64,000 nucleotides of DNA from Agrobacterium tumefaciens. Lineage in GTDB: Bacteria; Pseudomonadota; Alphaproteobacteria; Rhizobiales; Rhizobiaceae. The notes beneath the pieces are model-generated. The model saw nothing but the letters and a program-made list of their open reading frames with translations. It had not been told where the DNA came from and ran no database searches. The stretch is taken from the NCBI GenBank assembly GCA_025559845.1, contig CP048469.1, forward strand, positions 1,612,001-1,676,000, given 5' to 3'. The translations under genes and the position numbers were made by a program. Shown here piece by piece: positions 26,743 to 36,654 of the stretch (position 1 is its first letter; each line of letters opens with the position of its first letter).

Positions 26743-27879
26743 ATGCCGACAGCACGGCTGACAGCATTGCCCGCAAGACCTGACGGAACGGACAAATTGA
26801 CCTGCCGCAGCCGCATGACCGGCTTCTTTTTTGTGATGTTCCTTGCCGCACCCGCTGCAGCATTTGCGAACGAGGTGTGCGACACGCTGTATGCCCAGTT
26901 GCGTGAGCCACCTCGCGTCATTGGCAACACGGCGGAAGTCCGCTTCTATGCCAACGCCCTTGCCCGCCAGAACATTGCCATCCGCAGGATCAGGAACGAT
27001 CTGCGCGGCTACGGCTGTTCTTCCGGCAGCATCATCACCTACGGCAGTCCGAATGCCGGTGTCTGCGCGGAAATAGGCGATGCGCTTCTCGACGCCGAAC
27101 ACGAGCGCGATGCCATCATCCATGATCGCGATCAGGCGCTGGCAACCCAGCGCGGTGATGATCCCGGCATTCGCCGTCAGCGCATTCTGGCGGCTTTGGA
27201 CGCAAATGGCTGCAGCCCGGTGGAGGCCGAACGGCCTGCCGTGACGGAACGTAACGTTACAGTATACGGGAACGCCCCGCGGTACGACCAGACGGGAATC
27301 CCGCCGCAACCCGGCCTATCCGGCGAAACTGGCCTCAGAACTCTTTGCGTGAAGACCTGCGACGGTTCATTCTTTCCGATTGCTTCCAACGCCTCGCCAC
27401 TTGATTTTCGTGGACAGGCGGAACAGTGCCGCAACATGTGCCCTGGCACGGAAACGGAACTTTATTACCACTCCATGACGGATCAGGAGACATCCGACAT
27501 GGTATCGGCCGAAACCGGCAAACCCTACAAGGAACTGCCGACGGCTTTCGCCTATCGCAATGCGTCCACCCGCGCACCGGGCTGTAGCTGCAACATGGCG
27601 GCCTATCAGGACGAGATGAAAAAGCAGGAAGCGGCTGCGACGCCTGAGGCCGAAAAGCCCTACTCCAGCATCACCGACATCACGTCACCACCGGGAGACA
27701 AAGTGGCGAAGCCTGTCGAACCCGAGGCTGCCAAGGCGCCGGAACTACAAGTTCCGGAGCGCGAGTATGATCCGCACAACAACAAGGTGCGCGTCGTCGG
27801 CCCAAAATTCCTGCCGGACGAAACAAGCCGCATAGACCTGAAGAACCCTGCCCTCAAGGGTATCCAGCCGCAACAGTAA
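26743..27879 (+). CDS. DUF2865-type secreted protein
   Basis: A 378-residue protein with an N-terminal signal segment (MTGFFFVMFLAAPAAAFA, starting at internal Met 25). The mature N-terminal half is helical (EVRFYANALARQNIAIRRIR) with Cys in NEVCDTL and GYGCSSG. The second half has the Cys-rich DUF2865 core: LCVKTCDGSFFPIAS, QAEQCRNMCPGTETELYY and APGCSCNMAAY, probably disulfide-bonded. The C-terminus is Pro/Glu-rich and disordered. Function is unknown. The start is uncertain: ATG 26743 is the longest, while ATG 26815 would put the signal peptide directly at the N-terminus; neither has a strong ribosome site. It converges on bluB with a 6-bp gap. Confidence 0.78.
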   Translation: MPTARLTALPARPDGTDKLTCRSRMTGFFFVMFLAAPAAAFANEVCDTLYAQLREPPRVIGNTAEVRFYANALARQNIAIRRIRNDLRGYGCSSGSIITYGSPNAGVCAEIGDALLDAEHERDAIIHDRDQALATQRGDDPGIRRQRILAALDANGCSPVEAERPAVTERNVTVYGNAPRYDQTGIPPQPGLSGETGLRTLCVKTCDGSFFPIASNASPLDFRGQAEQCRNMCPGTETELYYHSMTDQETSDMVSAETGKPYKELPTAFAYRNASTRAPGCSCNMAAYQDEMKKQEAAATPEAEKPYSSITDITSPPGDKVAKPVEPEAAKAPELQVPEREYDPHNNKVRVVGPKFLPDETSRIDLKNPALKGIQPQQ

Positions 27880-27885
27880 CAACGC

Positions 27886-28620
<735 letters not shown>

Positions 28621-28654
28621 TCAACAACCTTCCGCCGTCCGCGCGGGTTGGTCT

Positions 28655-28832
28655 ATCGTATCAGGCCGGTCTTCTGACTTGGCTTCATCCACCCGCTTCG
28701 CCTTCCCGAATGACTTCAGTGGCAATCAAAGCTGGTGTCCGCCTTACAGCGCTGGGCACGTTCCGGTCTCACACCGGATTCCCGATTCTCCTGCCCCATG
28801 GGCAGGCACCTGATGCCTGAGGTTATGGCCAC
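28655..28832 (-). promoter_or_regulatory. Cobalamin (B12) riboswitch controlling bluB
   Basis: Read on the minus strand the segment has the hallmarks of the adenosylcobalamin element: GGTGCCTGCCC near the 5' side, then GAATCGGGAATCCGGTGTGA, GACCGGAAC, the B12 box GCCACTGAAGTCATTCGGGA and the closing AAGTCAGAAGACCGGCCTGA. Order and spacing match the known class. It ends 83 bp before the bluB start, so high B12 should reduce bluB expression. The exact edges are approximate. Confidence 0.93.
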
Positions 28833-29004
28833 GGCAGCGCGGGAATGCAAGCATCATGAATGCCGAACGCCGACATGGCTGTGGCAAATGCCCAGCCTGC
28901 CCGTCTTTTTGGGCCTTGAGCCGAAATCCGGCCAGCCCAAATCCTTGGGCTGGAAATATCTCTTTCATGCAGGCGTTGTGACGGAGACAAACACGCCCGC
29001 TAGC

Positions 29005-29835
29005 TTATCCGACAGGGAAATACCTGACATAGGCAAACTCATCCCCATCCGGAGACCAGTTAGGGGAGTTCATCGTGCCCTGCCCGCCGAAGAGATCAAA
29101 CAGCGTTTCGACATTGCCGCCATCGGGGTCCATCAGCCGCACGCGCACATCGAGGTCGCGTGGATGGTCGAAGACATCGCCATCATAGGAGATGAAAACC
29201 ACCTTGTCCCCCTTCGGTGACGGGTGCGGAAACCAGTCGCCATAGGCGCTGTCCGTCACGCGCTCGACCGCCGAACCATCGGTGCGCACGCGCCAGATCT
29301 GCATCTGGCCGGTGCGGCTGGAGTTGAAATAGATCCACTGCCCGTCGGCAGAATAATCCGGGCCATCATTGCGCCCCTCGCCATGCGTCAGGCGGGTCTC
29401 GATACCGGTCTCGATCTCCATGGAATAAATGTCGAACACCTGATCGCGAATGCCACAATAGGCGAACTGCTTTCCATCCGGCGACCAGCCATGCCAGTAG
29501 GACGGCAGGTTTTTCGTCATCAGCCTCAGCGCGCCACCGGAGGATGGCAAAAGATATATGGTGCTCTTACCGAACTCCACCTTGTCCGAGAGCGCATACA
29601 TCGACCCATCGGGTGAAATGCCGTGATCGTTGTTGCAGATCGTCGCAAACCCCGTGTCGACCTTCTGAGGCGAAGGATCGCCGGAAAGCGGCAGGCGATA
29701 AAGAAATCCCTCGGAATTAAGCAGCAGATACGTGCCATCAGGCGACCAGTTCGGCGCCTCGAACAGTTCCGGTGTCTGCCAGACCACCCGCATCTGGCGT
29801 GTGCGGATATTATAGATTTCGATCGAACTGCGCAT
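29005..29835 (-). CDS. TolB-like beta-propeller protein
   Basis: A 276-residue protein built of WD40-like/TolB propeller blades. At least five repeats carry the PxWSPDG-type signature: APNWSPDGTYLLLN, GISPDGSMYAL, HGWSPDGKQFAYC, PDYSADGQWIYFN and SPNWSPDGDEFAYV. No signal peptide is visible with the start at 29835, which follows GGGAGGC 4-6 nt upstream, so it is probably cytoplasmic, unlike periplasmic TolB. Related rhizobial proteins are annotated only as TolB family. A hairpin CCAGCCCAA / TTGGGCTGG at 28932-28953 lies past its stop but lacks a T-run. Divergent from the VOC gene. Confidence 0.82.
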   Translation of the reverse strand: MRSSIEIYNIRTRQMRVVWQTPELFEAPNWSPDGTYLLLNSEGFLYRLPLSGDPSPQKVDTGFATICNNDHGISPDGSMYALSDKVEFGKSTIYLLPSSGGALRLMTKNLPSYWHGWSPDGKQFAYCGIRDQVFDIYSMEIETGIETRLTHGEGRNDGPDYSADGQWIYFNSSRTGQMQIWRVRTDGSAVERVTDSAYGDWFPHPSPKGDKVVFISYDGDVFDHPRDLDVRVRLMDPDGGNVETLFDLFGGQGTMNSPNWSPDGDEFAYVRYFPVG

Positions 29836-30013
29836 ACTGCCTCCCGCTTCGTCATCGACCCGCACTATGGCCGAAACATTTGGCGCTTGCATACCCCGAA
29901 GCTGCCTTTATGGTCACAACGTCGCAGGCACCGTCCTGCATACGAAAATTTGGAGCATGGCAACGAACCGGCACCGTCCGCGTCTGTCGCCCTCTCTCCT
30001 TCGAGGTTTCTCG

Positions 30014-30391
30014 ATGAATACCAATGCCGATCAAGCGATCCGGTTCGGCCGTATCGCCGCAATGCTTCCCGTCAAGAATATCCAGACGGCCCATGATTTC
30101 TATGTGGGTGTGCTGGGCTTCACCAAAACCTTCGAAAACGGCAATCCCGTTGGCTTCATGATCCTGAAGCAGGGCAATGCCGAACTGCACCTGACCCTGC
30201 AGCCATCGCACAAGGCAGCCCCCTTCAACGTGGCGCATATGATGGTGAGCGATGTCGACGCGCTGCACGCCCTTTGCAGGGCGCACGGCCTGCGCATCAT
30301 CAAGGGCCTTCAGGACAAGGACTATGGTTTGCGGGCCTTCGTTTTCGAAGACCCGGATGGCAACCGCATCGATGTCGGGCAAGCCATATAA
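30014..30391 (+). CDS. VOC (glyoxalase/bleomycin-resistance) family protein
   Basis: A 125-residue single VOC domain with paired beta-alpha-beta-beta-beta modules: AAMLPVKNIQTAHDFYVGVLGF, then GFMILKQGNAELHLTLQ with candidate metal ligand Glu/His, and VAHMMVSDVDALHALCRA followed by FVFEDPDGNRIDVGQ with the closing metal-ligand region. The PDGNRIDVGQ ending is the usual family signature. The reaction cannot be assigned: members act as glyoxalases, dioxygenases or antibiotic-binding proteins. ATG 30014 has GAGG upstream and gives the usual length. Confidence 0.85.
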   Translation: MNTNADQAIRFGRIAAMLPVKNIQTAHDFYVGVLGFTKTFENGNPVGFMILKQGNAELHLTLQPSHKAAPFNVAHMMVSDVDALHALCRAHGLRIIKGLQDKDYGLRAFVFEDPDGNRIDVGQAI

Positions 30392-30439
30392 AGGCCAGAT
30401 CCGGCGGCGCGGTTCACTCCGTGCCGTTTGCCGGCGGTG

Positions 30440-30470
30440 AAAATGACGCGCAGCTAAAGCTGCGCGTCAT
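30440..30470 (-). terminator. Terminator of nadE
   Basis: The stem ATGACGCGCAGC / GCTGCGCGTCAT (30443-30454 and 30459-30470) is followed on the minus strand by TTTTCACC. It lies 7 nt past the nadE stop and could also stop plus-strand transcription from the VOC gene (AAAAAAC follows there, so less well). Confidence 0.8.
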
Positions 30471-30476
30471 AAAAAA

Positions 30477-32156
30477 CTACCGGTCACGGAAGCGATTGGT
30501 GATCGGGTAACGCCGGTCGCGGCCGAAGTTCTTTTTGGTGATCTTCACGCCCGGCGCCGACTGGCGGCGTTTGTATTCGGCGAGATAGAGCAGATGCTCG
30601 ATGCGGTGCACGGTGGCAACGTCATGACCACGCGCCACGATATCCTCAACCGACATTTCCTGCTCGACCAGGCATTCCAGAATATCGTCGAGGACCGGAT
30701 ATGGCGGCAGCGAATCCTGGTCCGTCTGGTTGGGACGAAGCTCGGCGGATGGCGCCTTGGAGATGATGTTCTGCGGAATGACCTCGCCCGAAGGGCCGAG
30801 GGCGCCAGGCGGCACATGGTCGTTCCGCCATTTCGAAATTGCGTAGACCTGCATCTTGTACAGATCCTTGATCGGGTTGAAGCCGCCGTTCATGTCGCCA
30901 TAGAGCGTGGCATAACCGACCGACATTTCCGACTTGTTACCCGTCGTCACCACCATCGAGCCGAACTTGTTGGAAACGGCCATCAGGATCGTTCCACGGG
31001 CACGACTCTGCAGGTTTTCTTCGGTAATGCCCTCTTCCGTGCCTTCGAACAGGTCCGACAGCGCCGACATGAAACCGTCCACCGGCTCGGCAATCGGCAC
31101 GATATCGTAACGGCAGCCAAGTGCCCTGGCGCAGTCCGCAGCATCCTTCAGCGAATCTTCGGAAGTGTAGCGGTATGGCAGCATGATGCAGCGAACCCGC
31201 TCCTCGCCCAGCGCATCCACGGCGATTGCCGCGCAGATGGCCGAATCGATGCCACCGGAAAGGCCGAGCACCACGCTCTTGAAGCCGTTCTTGTTGACGT
31301 AGTCGCGGAAGCCAAGCAGGCAGGCCCGGTAGTCAGCCTCTTCGCCTTCAGGAATTTTCGAGAACGGCCCGTTTTCGCAGCGCCAGCCATCGCCGTTGCG
31401 CTTCCAGTCGGTAACGGCAAGTGTCGCCTCGAACTGGCTCATCTGGAAGGCCAGCGTCTTGTCGGCATTGAAGGCAAAGCTTGCGCCGTCGAACACCAGT
31501 TCGTCCTGGCCACCAAGCTGGTTGGCGAAAATCAGCGGCAAGCCGCTTTCGATCACCTGTTTCAGCGCGACCTGATGGCGAACATCGAGTTTTCCGCGAT
31601 AATAGGGCGATCCGTTCGGCACCAGCAATAGCTCGGCGCCGCTTTCCGCCAGCGTCTCGCAGACACCCATGTCGTTCCAGATTTCCTCGCAGATCGGAAT
31701 GCCGATCCGCACGCCCCGGAAATTATAGGGGCCGGAAATCGAACCTTCCGAAAAGACGCGTTTTTCGTCGAACTCGCCGTAGTTCGGCAGGTCGATCTTG
31801 TCGCGCAGCGCAATGATCTTGCCACCGTCGATAAGCGCCACAGAATTGTGCCGGCCGGTCTCGCCCTGGCGCGGGAACCCGATAATCACGCCCGGCCCGC
31901 CATCGGCCGTATCCGCTGCCAGTTCTTCCACGGCCTTGAGGCAAGCTTTCAGAAAAGCCGGTTTCAAAACCAGATCTTCAGGCGGATAGCCGGAAATGAA
32001 CAGCTCCGTCAGAAGCAGGAGATCGGCCCCCTGCGTTGCTGCATCGGCTCTCGCCTCACGCGCCTTGGCGAGATTGCCCGCCACGTCGCCGACTGTGGGA
32101 TTGAACTGCCCGACGGCAATCCGGAGATGGTTCGCAGTGGTCTGTCTGTCGCTCAT
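30477..32156 (-). CDS. nadE: Glutamine-dependent NAD+ synthetase
   Basis: A 559-residue two-domain enzyme that amidates nicotinic acid adenine dinucleotide to NAD+, using ammonia from glutamine. The N-terminal nitrilase-type glutaminase has its Glu-Lys-Cys triad in TELFISGYPPED (~51), LRDKIDLPNYGEFDE (~119) and IPICEEIWND (~155). The C-terminal synthetase domain has the P-loop LGLSGGIDSAICA (~300), TGNKSEMSVGYATLYGD and the NQTDQDSLPPY loop. Both active sites look complete. It is divergent from the LTA-synthase-like gene across about 215 bp. Confidence 0.96.
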   Translation of the reverse strand: MSDRQTTANHLRIAVGQFNPTVGDVAGNLAKAREARADAATQGADLLLLTELFISGYPPEDLVLKPAFLKACLKAVEELAADTADGGPGVIIGFPRQGETGRHNSVALIDGGKIIALRDKIDLPNYGEFDEKRVFSEGSISGPYNFRGVRIGIPICEEIWNDMGVCETLAESGAELLLVPNGSPYYRGKLDVRHQVALKQVIESGLPLIFANQLGGQDELVFDGASFAFNADKTLAFQMSQFEATLAVTDWKRNGDGWRCENGPFSKIPEGEEADYRACLLGFRDYVNKNGFKSVVLGLSGGIDSAICAAIAVDALGEERVRCIMLPYRYTSEDSLKDAADCARALGCRYDIVPIAEPVDGFMSALSDLFEGTEEGITEENLQSRARGTILMAVSNKFGSMVVTTGNKSEMSVGYATLYGDMNGGFNPIKDLYKMQVYAISKWRNDHVPPGALGPSGEVIPQNIISKAPSAELRPNQTDQDSLPPYPVLDDILECLVEQEMSVEDIVARGHDVATVHRIEHLLYLAEYKRRQSAPGVKITKKNFGRDRRYPITNRFRDR

Positions 32157-32372
32157 GGCTCTTCATTACCGCGCTCGCGCCCGCTCCGCAACGCGGCAAA
32201 TGCAGTGTGCGCATCATCACTTGCGTTCACGCAGAGGTTATCGCGCCATCTGTGTGTGAACACAAAGTTCATGTCGCATTCATCCCGCTTATGTGACAGT
32301 TACATGACACTTTCGCGACATACGATTCACTCCCGCTTCGTCACGTCGCACCGCATACCGGAGTTTAAGAGT

Positions 32373-34325
32373 TTGAGAAATTCGGCGCCTGAAACAGCGG
32401 CTTCCGAAAAGGCGAAGTCTGTCTTTTCGTTTGGCCTGGCTCGCGGCCTTTCCAACCGTGCCCTTTCCAAAGGTGCGGCCATTGCCTACACGACCGCCAA
32501 TCTTGTGGTGATCTCCATTCTGCTGATTGTTGCACTGGAATGGATCGTGCGCGGCACGCTGACAGATGTTGGCCCGTTTCTCACCTCGTCCGTTCGCCCC
32601 GGCATGACCACCATCGCCTCGCTGGCATTGCTGATTATCGCGCTCGATGCCGTTTTCGGCCGGCGTTATCTGTCGCTGATCGTCATTGCTCCGACACTGC
32701 TGCTGGTGGCGCTGATTTCGGCACAGAAACAGACCTATCTTTCCGATCCGCTCTACCCCTCAGACCTCCTGTTCGGCCGTCAGATCGTTGAACTCCTGCC
32801 GACCATGCTGAAAGCGCAGCCGCTGGTGGCGGCACTCGTCGTCCTCGGCCTCTGCGCCGTTGTCGGAGTGCTTGTCTTTGCCTGGATCTCCGTTCGCAAA
32901 CATGCGCCATCGCTGCGCTGGCGCGAGCGTGTCCTGAGCCTGGCGTTGGCCCTGCCCCTGCTGGCCGGTCTCGGTTCGCTGATGGAGTATTCACATTATT
33001 CCTGGATGCGTGACCGCCTCAACATCATCCCCATGATGTGGGACCAGAAGGAAAATTACCGTCACAACGGCTTCCTGATGGCCTTTGCCTTCAATATTCC
33101 GATGGCCAATGTCTCTGCACCCGACGGCTACAGCGAAAACACCATCGCCGAACTGATGCCTGATTCCTCCGCTTTTGCCGCCAACAAGAGCGATTACCCT
33201 GATGTCATCATGCTGATGAGTGAATCGCTGTGGGACCCGACACGACTGAAAAACGTCGAGCTTTCAGCCGATCCGATGCCGGCAATCCGTGCCAAGCAAT
33301 CCGGCAACGTGTTTTCGCCGGAGTTCGGCGGCATGACGGCCAATGTGGAATTCGAGGCGCTGACCGGCTTCTCCAACGCCTTCCTGCCCTATGGCAGCAT
33401 TCCCTATCAGCAGTATATCCGTCGCCCAGTCCCCTCGCTCGCCAGCTTCTTCCGTGGCGAAGGTTATTCGGCCATTGCCATGCACCCGTTCCAGGAATGG
33501 TTCTGGAACCGCAAGGAAGTCTACAAGAACTTCGGCTTCGAGGAATTCCGCTCGGAAGAAACCCTGCCTCCGATGGAAAAGCGCGGCAACTTTGCCTCTG
33601 ACGACGCGCTGATGGAAGAGATCATGACGACCGCGGACCAGACCGCGAACCCGCTGTTCCTCTTTGCCGTCACCCTGCAGGGACATGGCCCTTACGAGGC
33701 CGATCGTTACGCTGCCAATACCATTGGCGTCAGCGGCGATCTCTCCGCACCGGCATCGCAGGCGCTCACCACCTACACGCAGGGCGTGGTCGAAGCCGAT
33801 GAATCGCTCGTCAAGCTGATGAAGTGGGCCAAGAAGCGCGACCGCGAAACCATCATCGTTCTTTTCGGCGACCATCTGCCGCCGCTTGGCCGTACCTTCA
33901 TGGAAAGCGGCTATATGCCGGGCATGGTGGCAAGCCGCCGCGCGCCGCTCGACGTCATGAAAAAGGAACACGAAACGCCACTCGTCGTCTGGTCATCGAA
34001 AAAGGGCGTGCAGAAGAACATCGGCACGATCAGCCCGTCCCTGTTGCCCTACCACATTCTCAAGACGGCAGGCTTCTCCGACCCGTTCTATACGGATACA
34101 CTCGGTGAACTTCAGGACAAGTTCTCCGTCATCGACAGGCACATGCTGGTGACGAAGGAAGGCGACGCCCTGCCCGACTGGTCGATTTCACCGAAGGACG
34201 TTCCCCAGTCGGTGAGCAATTATCGCATGCTGCAATTCGATATGATGTTTGGCAAGCAATACGGCCGCGAGCGCTTCTTCCCAGGCTTCAACTGGCTGAA
34301 CACGGAGCAGCAGCCGTCAGTCTGA
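32373..34325 (+). CDS. LTA-synthase family phosphoglycerol transferase-like protein
   Basis: A 650-residue inner-membrane protein: five N-terminal helices (up to about residue 200) followed by a periplasmic sulfatase/alkaline-phosphatase-type catalytic domain. Residues matching the LtaS active site are MSESLWD (Glu), GGMTANVEFEALTGFS (nucleophile Thr) and LFGDHLPPLG (Asp-His). Gram-negative relatives such as OpgB or CgmB move phosphoglycerol onto periplasmic glucans, so modification of cyclic beta-glucan is a reasonable inference. TTG 32373 is proposed because GGAG lies 9 nt upstream; the frame runs up to 31848 inside the divergent nadE. ATG 32304 is the alternative. Confidence 0.83.
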   Translation: MRNSAPETAASEKAKSVFSFGLARGLSNRALSKGAAIAYTTANLVVISILLIVALEWIVRGTLTDVGPFLTSSVRPGMTTIASLALLIIALDAVFGRRYLSLIVIAPTLLLVALISAQKQTYLSDPLYPSDLLFGRQIVELLPTMLKAQPLVAALVVLGLCAVVGVLVFAWISVRKHAPSLRWRERVLSLALALPLLAGLGSLMEYSHYSWMRDRLNIIPMMWDQKENYRHNGFLMAFAFNIPMANVSAPDGYSENTIAELMPDSSAFAANKSDYPDVIMLMSESLWDPTRLKNVELSADPMPAIRAKQSGNVFSPEFGGMTANVEFEALTGFSNAFLPYGSIPYQQYIRRPVPSLASFFRGEGYSAIAMHPFQEWFWNRKEVYKNFGFEEFRSEETLPPMEKRGNFASDDALMEEIMTTADQTANPLFLFAVTLQGHGPYEADRYAANTIGVSGDLSAPASQALTTYTQGVVEADESLVKLMKWAKKRDRETIIVLFGDHLPPLGRTFMESGYMPGMVASRRAPLDVMKKEHETPLVVWSSKKGVQKNIGTISPSLLPYHILKTAGFSDPFYTDTLGELQDKFSVIDRHMLVTKEGDALPDWSISPKDVPQSVSNYRMLQFDMMFGKQYGRERFFPGFNWLNTEQQPSV

Positions 34326-34346
34326 CCCCATCGGCGAGGGACGCCG

Positions 34347-34391
34347 GCCCGCATGGCACGGAAATCATTTGAATTCCGTCGCCATGCGGGC
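34347..34391. repeat. Long inverted repeat between two plus-strand genes
   Basis: GCCCGCATGGC plus ACGGAA (34347-34363) pairs with TTCCGT plus GCCATGCGGGC (34374-34391) with one bulged base and a 10-nt loop, a 17-bp stem. It lies 22 bp past the LTA-synthase-like stop and probably ends that transcript, although only TTATG follows rather than a T-run. An ATG in frame with DUF1003 is buried in the 3' arm. Confidence 0.7.
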
Positions 34392-34431
34392 TTATGTCTC
34401 AGCACGTACAAAAGCCAAGCGGGGTTCCGCC

Positions 34432-34965
34432 GTGTCAGATATCTCCGACTATATCGTTTCGCATTTCAAACGCTCGTCCCGCGAGATTGGCGAGGTGGAG
34501 CGGCGCATTCTGGAACTGTCGCACCAGAAGAAGCTGATCTCGACGGACACGAATGCGGAGTTTTCCGCCGGCGCCAGCCTTGGTGACAAGCTGGCCGATG
34601 GCATTGCCAGGGTCGGTGGCTCCTGGGGCTTCATCATCGGCTTCTGCTGTTTCCTGATCTTCTGGGCGGTGATCAACACCATCATCCTTACCACCGGTGC
34701 CTTTGACCCCTACCCGTTCATCTTCCTCAACCTGCTGCTTTCCATGCTCGCAGCCATCCAGGCGCCGATCATCATGATGTCGCAGAACCGGCAGGCGGCG
34801 CGTGACCGCTTCGAGGCCGCCAAGGACTATGAAGTCAATCTCAAGGCCGAGCTTGAGGTTCTGTCCCTGCACGAAAAGATCGACGTGAAGGTTCTGGCCG
34901 AACTCGCCCTGCTGCGGCAGGAACTGGCGCAGCTTCATAGCAAGGTGACAGACCGGAAGCTTTGA
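34432..34965 (+). CDS. DUF1003 membrane protein
   Basis: A protein of about 177 residues with a basic N-terminal region (SDYIVSHFKRSSREIGEVER), two membrane helices (GGSWGFIIGFCCFLIFWAVIN-like segment and PFIFLNLLLSMLAAIQAPII) and a helical C-terminus. The motif LNLLLSMLAAIQAPIIMMSQNRQAARDR is the DUF1003 signature, shown here only as recognised. Function is unknown. GTG 34432 (AGCGGGG upstream) is preferred because the upstream in-frame ATG 34384 falls within a strong hairpin. Confidence 0.83.
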   Translation: MSDISDYIVSHFKRSSREIGEVERRILELSHQKKLISTDTNAEFSAGASLGDKLADGIARVGGSWGFIIGFCCFLIFWAVINTIILTTGAFDPYPFIFLNLLLSMLAAIQAPIIMMSQNRQAARDRFEAAKDYEVNLKAELEVLSLHEKIDVKVLAELALLRQELAQLHSKVTDRKL

Positions 34966-35222
34966 ACCGGCGGCAATTTGCCCGGCGATACCGGCAGGCA
35001 TTCATTTTCCACGTCGCAAAACGGAGATTGGCTGTTCCGGTTACGAATCCGTCAGAATCTTCCGCTACAGATTGACGCAGGCGTTTGTTGCATTGCACTC
35101 TTGCGGGCAAGGCAAGGGAATCAGTTCCCTCCGTCGAAAGGGCATCATGCCCGTTTCGCAGCGACGCCAGGCCGGACACCAGTTCCGGTCATCGCAAATG
35201 CATTAATGTTCCGGGGTTTTTC

Positions 35223-36623
35223 ATGCACCAGTACGATCTCATTGTTGTCGGTAGCGGTCCGGCGGGAAGACGCGCCGCCATCCAGGCTGCCAAGCTGGAA
35301 AAAAGAGTTCTGGTCGTGGAAAAAGGCACCCGCGTTGGCGGTGTCTCGGTTCACACCGGCACCATCCCCTCCAAGACGCTGCGCGAAACCGCGCTGAACC
35401 TGACGGGCTGGCGCGAGCGCGGCTTCTACGGCCGCTCCTACCGCGTCAAACAGGAAATCGATGCCGAAGACCTGCGCCGCCGCCTGCTGATAACGCTCGA
35501 CCACGAAGTCGAGGTTCTCGAACACCAGTTCGCCCGCAACCGCGTACAGCACATTCGCGGCACGGCAAGCTTCATCGACGCCAACACGCTGAAGGTCGTG
35601 AAGAACGACGGCGAAATCCTGAGCGTCACCGGCACCTCCATCCTGCTGACGATCGGTACCCGGCCCTACCGGCCGCCGCACATTCCCTTCGATGGCGAGG
35701 CCGTGATCGATTCCGACGAAATTCTCGAAATCAAGGAACTGCCGCGCTCGATGATCGTGGTTGGCGCAGGCGTCATCGGCATCGAATATGCAACCATCTT
35801 CAGCGCACTCGACACCCAGGTAACGGTGATCGAACCGCGCGAAACCATGCTGGAATTCATCGACAAGGAGATCGTCGAGGACTTCACCTACCAGCTTCGT
35901 GATCGCAACATGAAGTTGATCTTCGGCCAGAAGGCGGAAAAGGTCGAGCGTGACGAGAGCGGCAAGTGCCTGGTATCGCTTGGCAATGGCCGCGTTCTCA
36001 AAGCCGAGACCGTGCTGTTTGCCGCCGGCCGCGTCGGCGCGACCGATACGCTGAACCTTGCCGCCTGCGGACTGGAAGCCGATAGCCGTGGCCGTCTGAA
36101 GGTTGATCCCGTGACGTTCCAGACCTCCGTTCCGAACATCTATGCCGCCGGCGATATCATCGGCTTCCCAAGCCTCGCATCGACCTCTATGGAACAGGGC
36201 CGTATCGCTGCCCGCCACGCGGTTGGTGCGCCCGCTGGCGAACCGCCGCAGTTCTTCCCCTATGGTATCTACGCCGTACCGGAAATTTCCACCTGCGGCC
36301 TGACGGAAGAAGAAGTTCTCGAGCGCGGCATTCCCTATGAATGCGGCATCGCGCATTTCCGCGAAACGTCACGCGGTCACATTATGGGTCTCGACAGCGG
36401 CTTGCTGAAGATGATCTTTTCGTTGAAGACCCGCCGCCTGCTCGGTGTCCACATCGTTGGCGAAGGCGCGACCGAACTGGTGCATATCGGCCAGGCCGTG
36501 CTGAACCTCAAAGGCACGGTGGAATATTTCGTCGAAAACACCTTCAACTATCCAACCCTTGCCGAAGCCTACAAGATTGCCGGCCTGGATGCCTGGAACC
36601 GCATGGGTGAAAAGAAGGAATAG
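35223..36623 (+). CDS. sthA: Soluble pyridine nucleotide transhydrogenase
   Basis: SthA moves reducing equivalents between NADPH and NAD+. The 466-residue flavoprotein has FAD motif VVGSGPAGRRAA (~8-19), NAD-binding VVGAGVIGIEYA (~176-187), the second FAD motif IYAAGDIIGFPS and a C-terminal dimerisation domain (HIVGEGATELVHIGQ, NTFNYPTLAEAY). The redox-active CxxxxC of dihydrolipoamide dehydrogenases is replaced by HTGTIPSKTLRE with no Cys, the diagnostic feature of SthA. Start ATG 35223 gives MHQYDLIVVG. Confidence 0.94.
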   Translation: MHQYDLIVVGSGPAGRRAAIQAAKLEKRVLVVEKGTRVGGVSVHTGTIPSKTLRETALNLTGWRERGFYGRSYRVKQEIDAEDLRRRLLITLDHEVEVLEHQFARNRVQHIRGTASFIDANTLKVVKNDGEILSVTGTSILLTIGTRPYRPPHIPFDGEAVIDSDEILEIKELPRSMIVVGAGVIGIEYATIFSALDTQVTVIEPRETMLEFIDKEIVEDFTYQLRDRNMKLIFGQKAEKVERDESGKCLVSLGNGRVLKAETVLFAAGRVGATDTLNLAACGLEADSRGRLKVDPVTFQTSVPNIYAAGDIIGFPSLASTSMEQGRIAARHAVGAPAGEPPQFFPYGIYAVPEISTCGLTEEEVLERGIPYECGIAHFRETSRGHIMGLDSGLLKMIFSLKTRRLLGVHIVGEGATELVHIGQAVLNLKGTVEYFVENTFNYPTLAEAYKIAGLDAWNRMGEKKE

Positions 36624-36654
36624 GCCGCGCTATCGCCGGTCCTTATTTGCAGCC

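Noticed and set aside
28932..28953. Hairpin CCAGCCCAA / TTGGGCTGG as a terminator of the TolB-like gene
   Set aside because: No T-run follows on the minus strand, so it is mentioned only in the gene entry.
30594..31631. 345-codon plus-strand frame
   Set aside because: It lies opposite nadE, whose both active sites are intact; long antisense frames are common in GC-rich genes.
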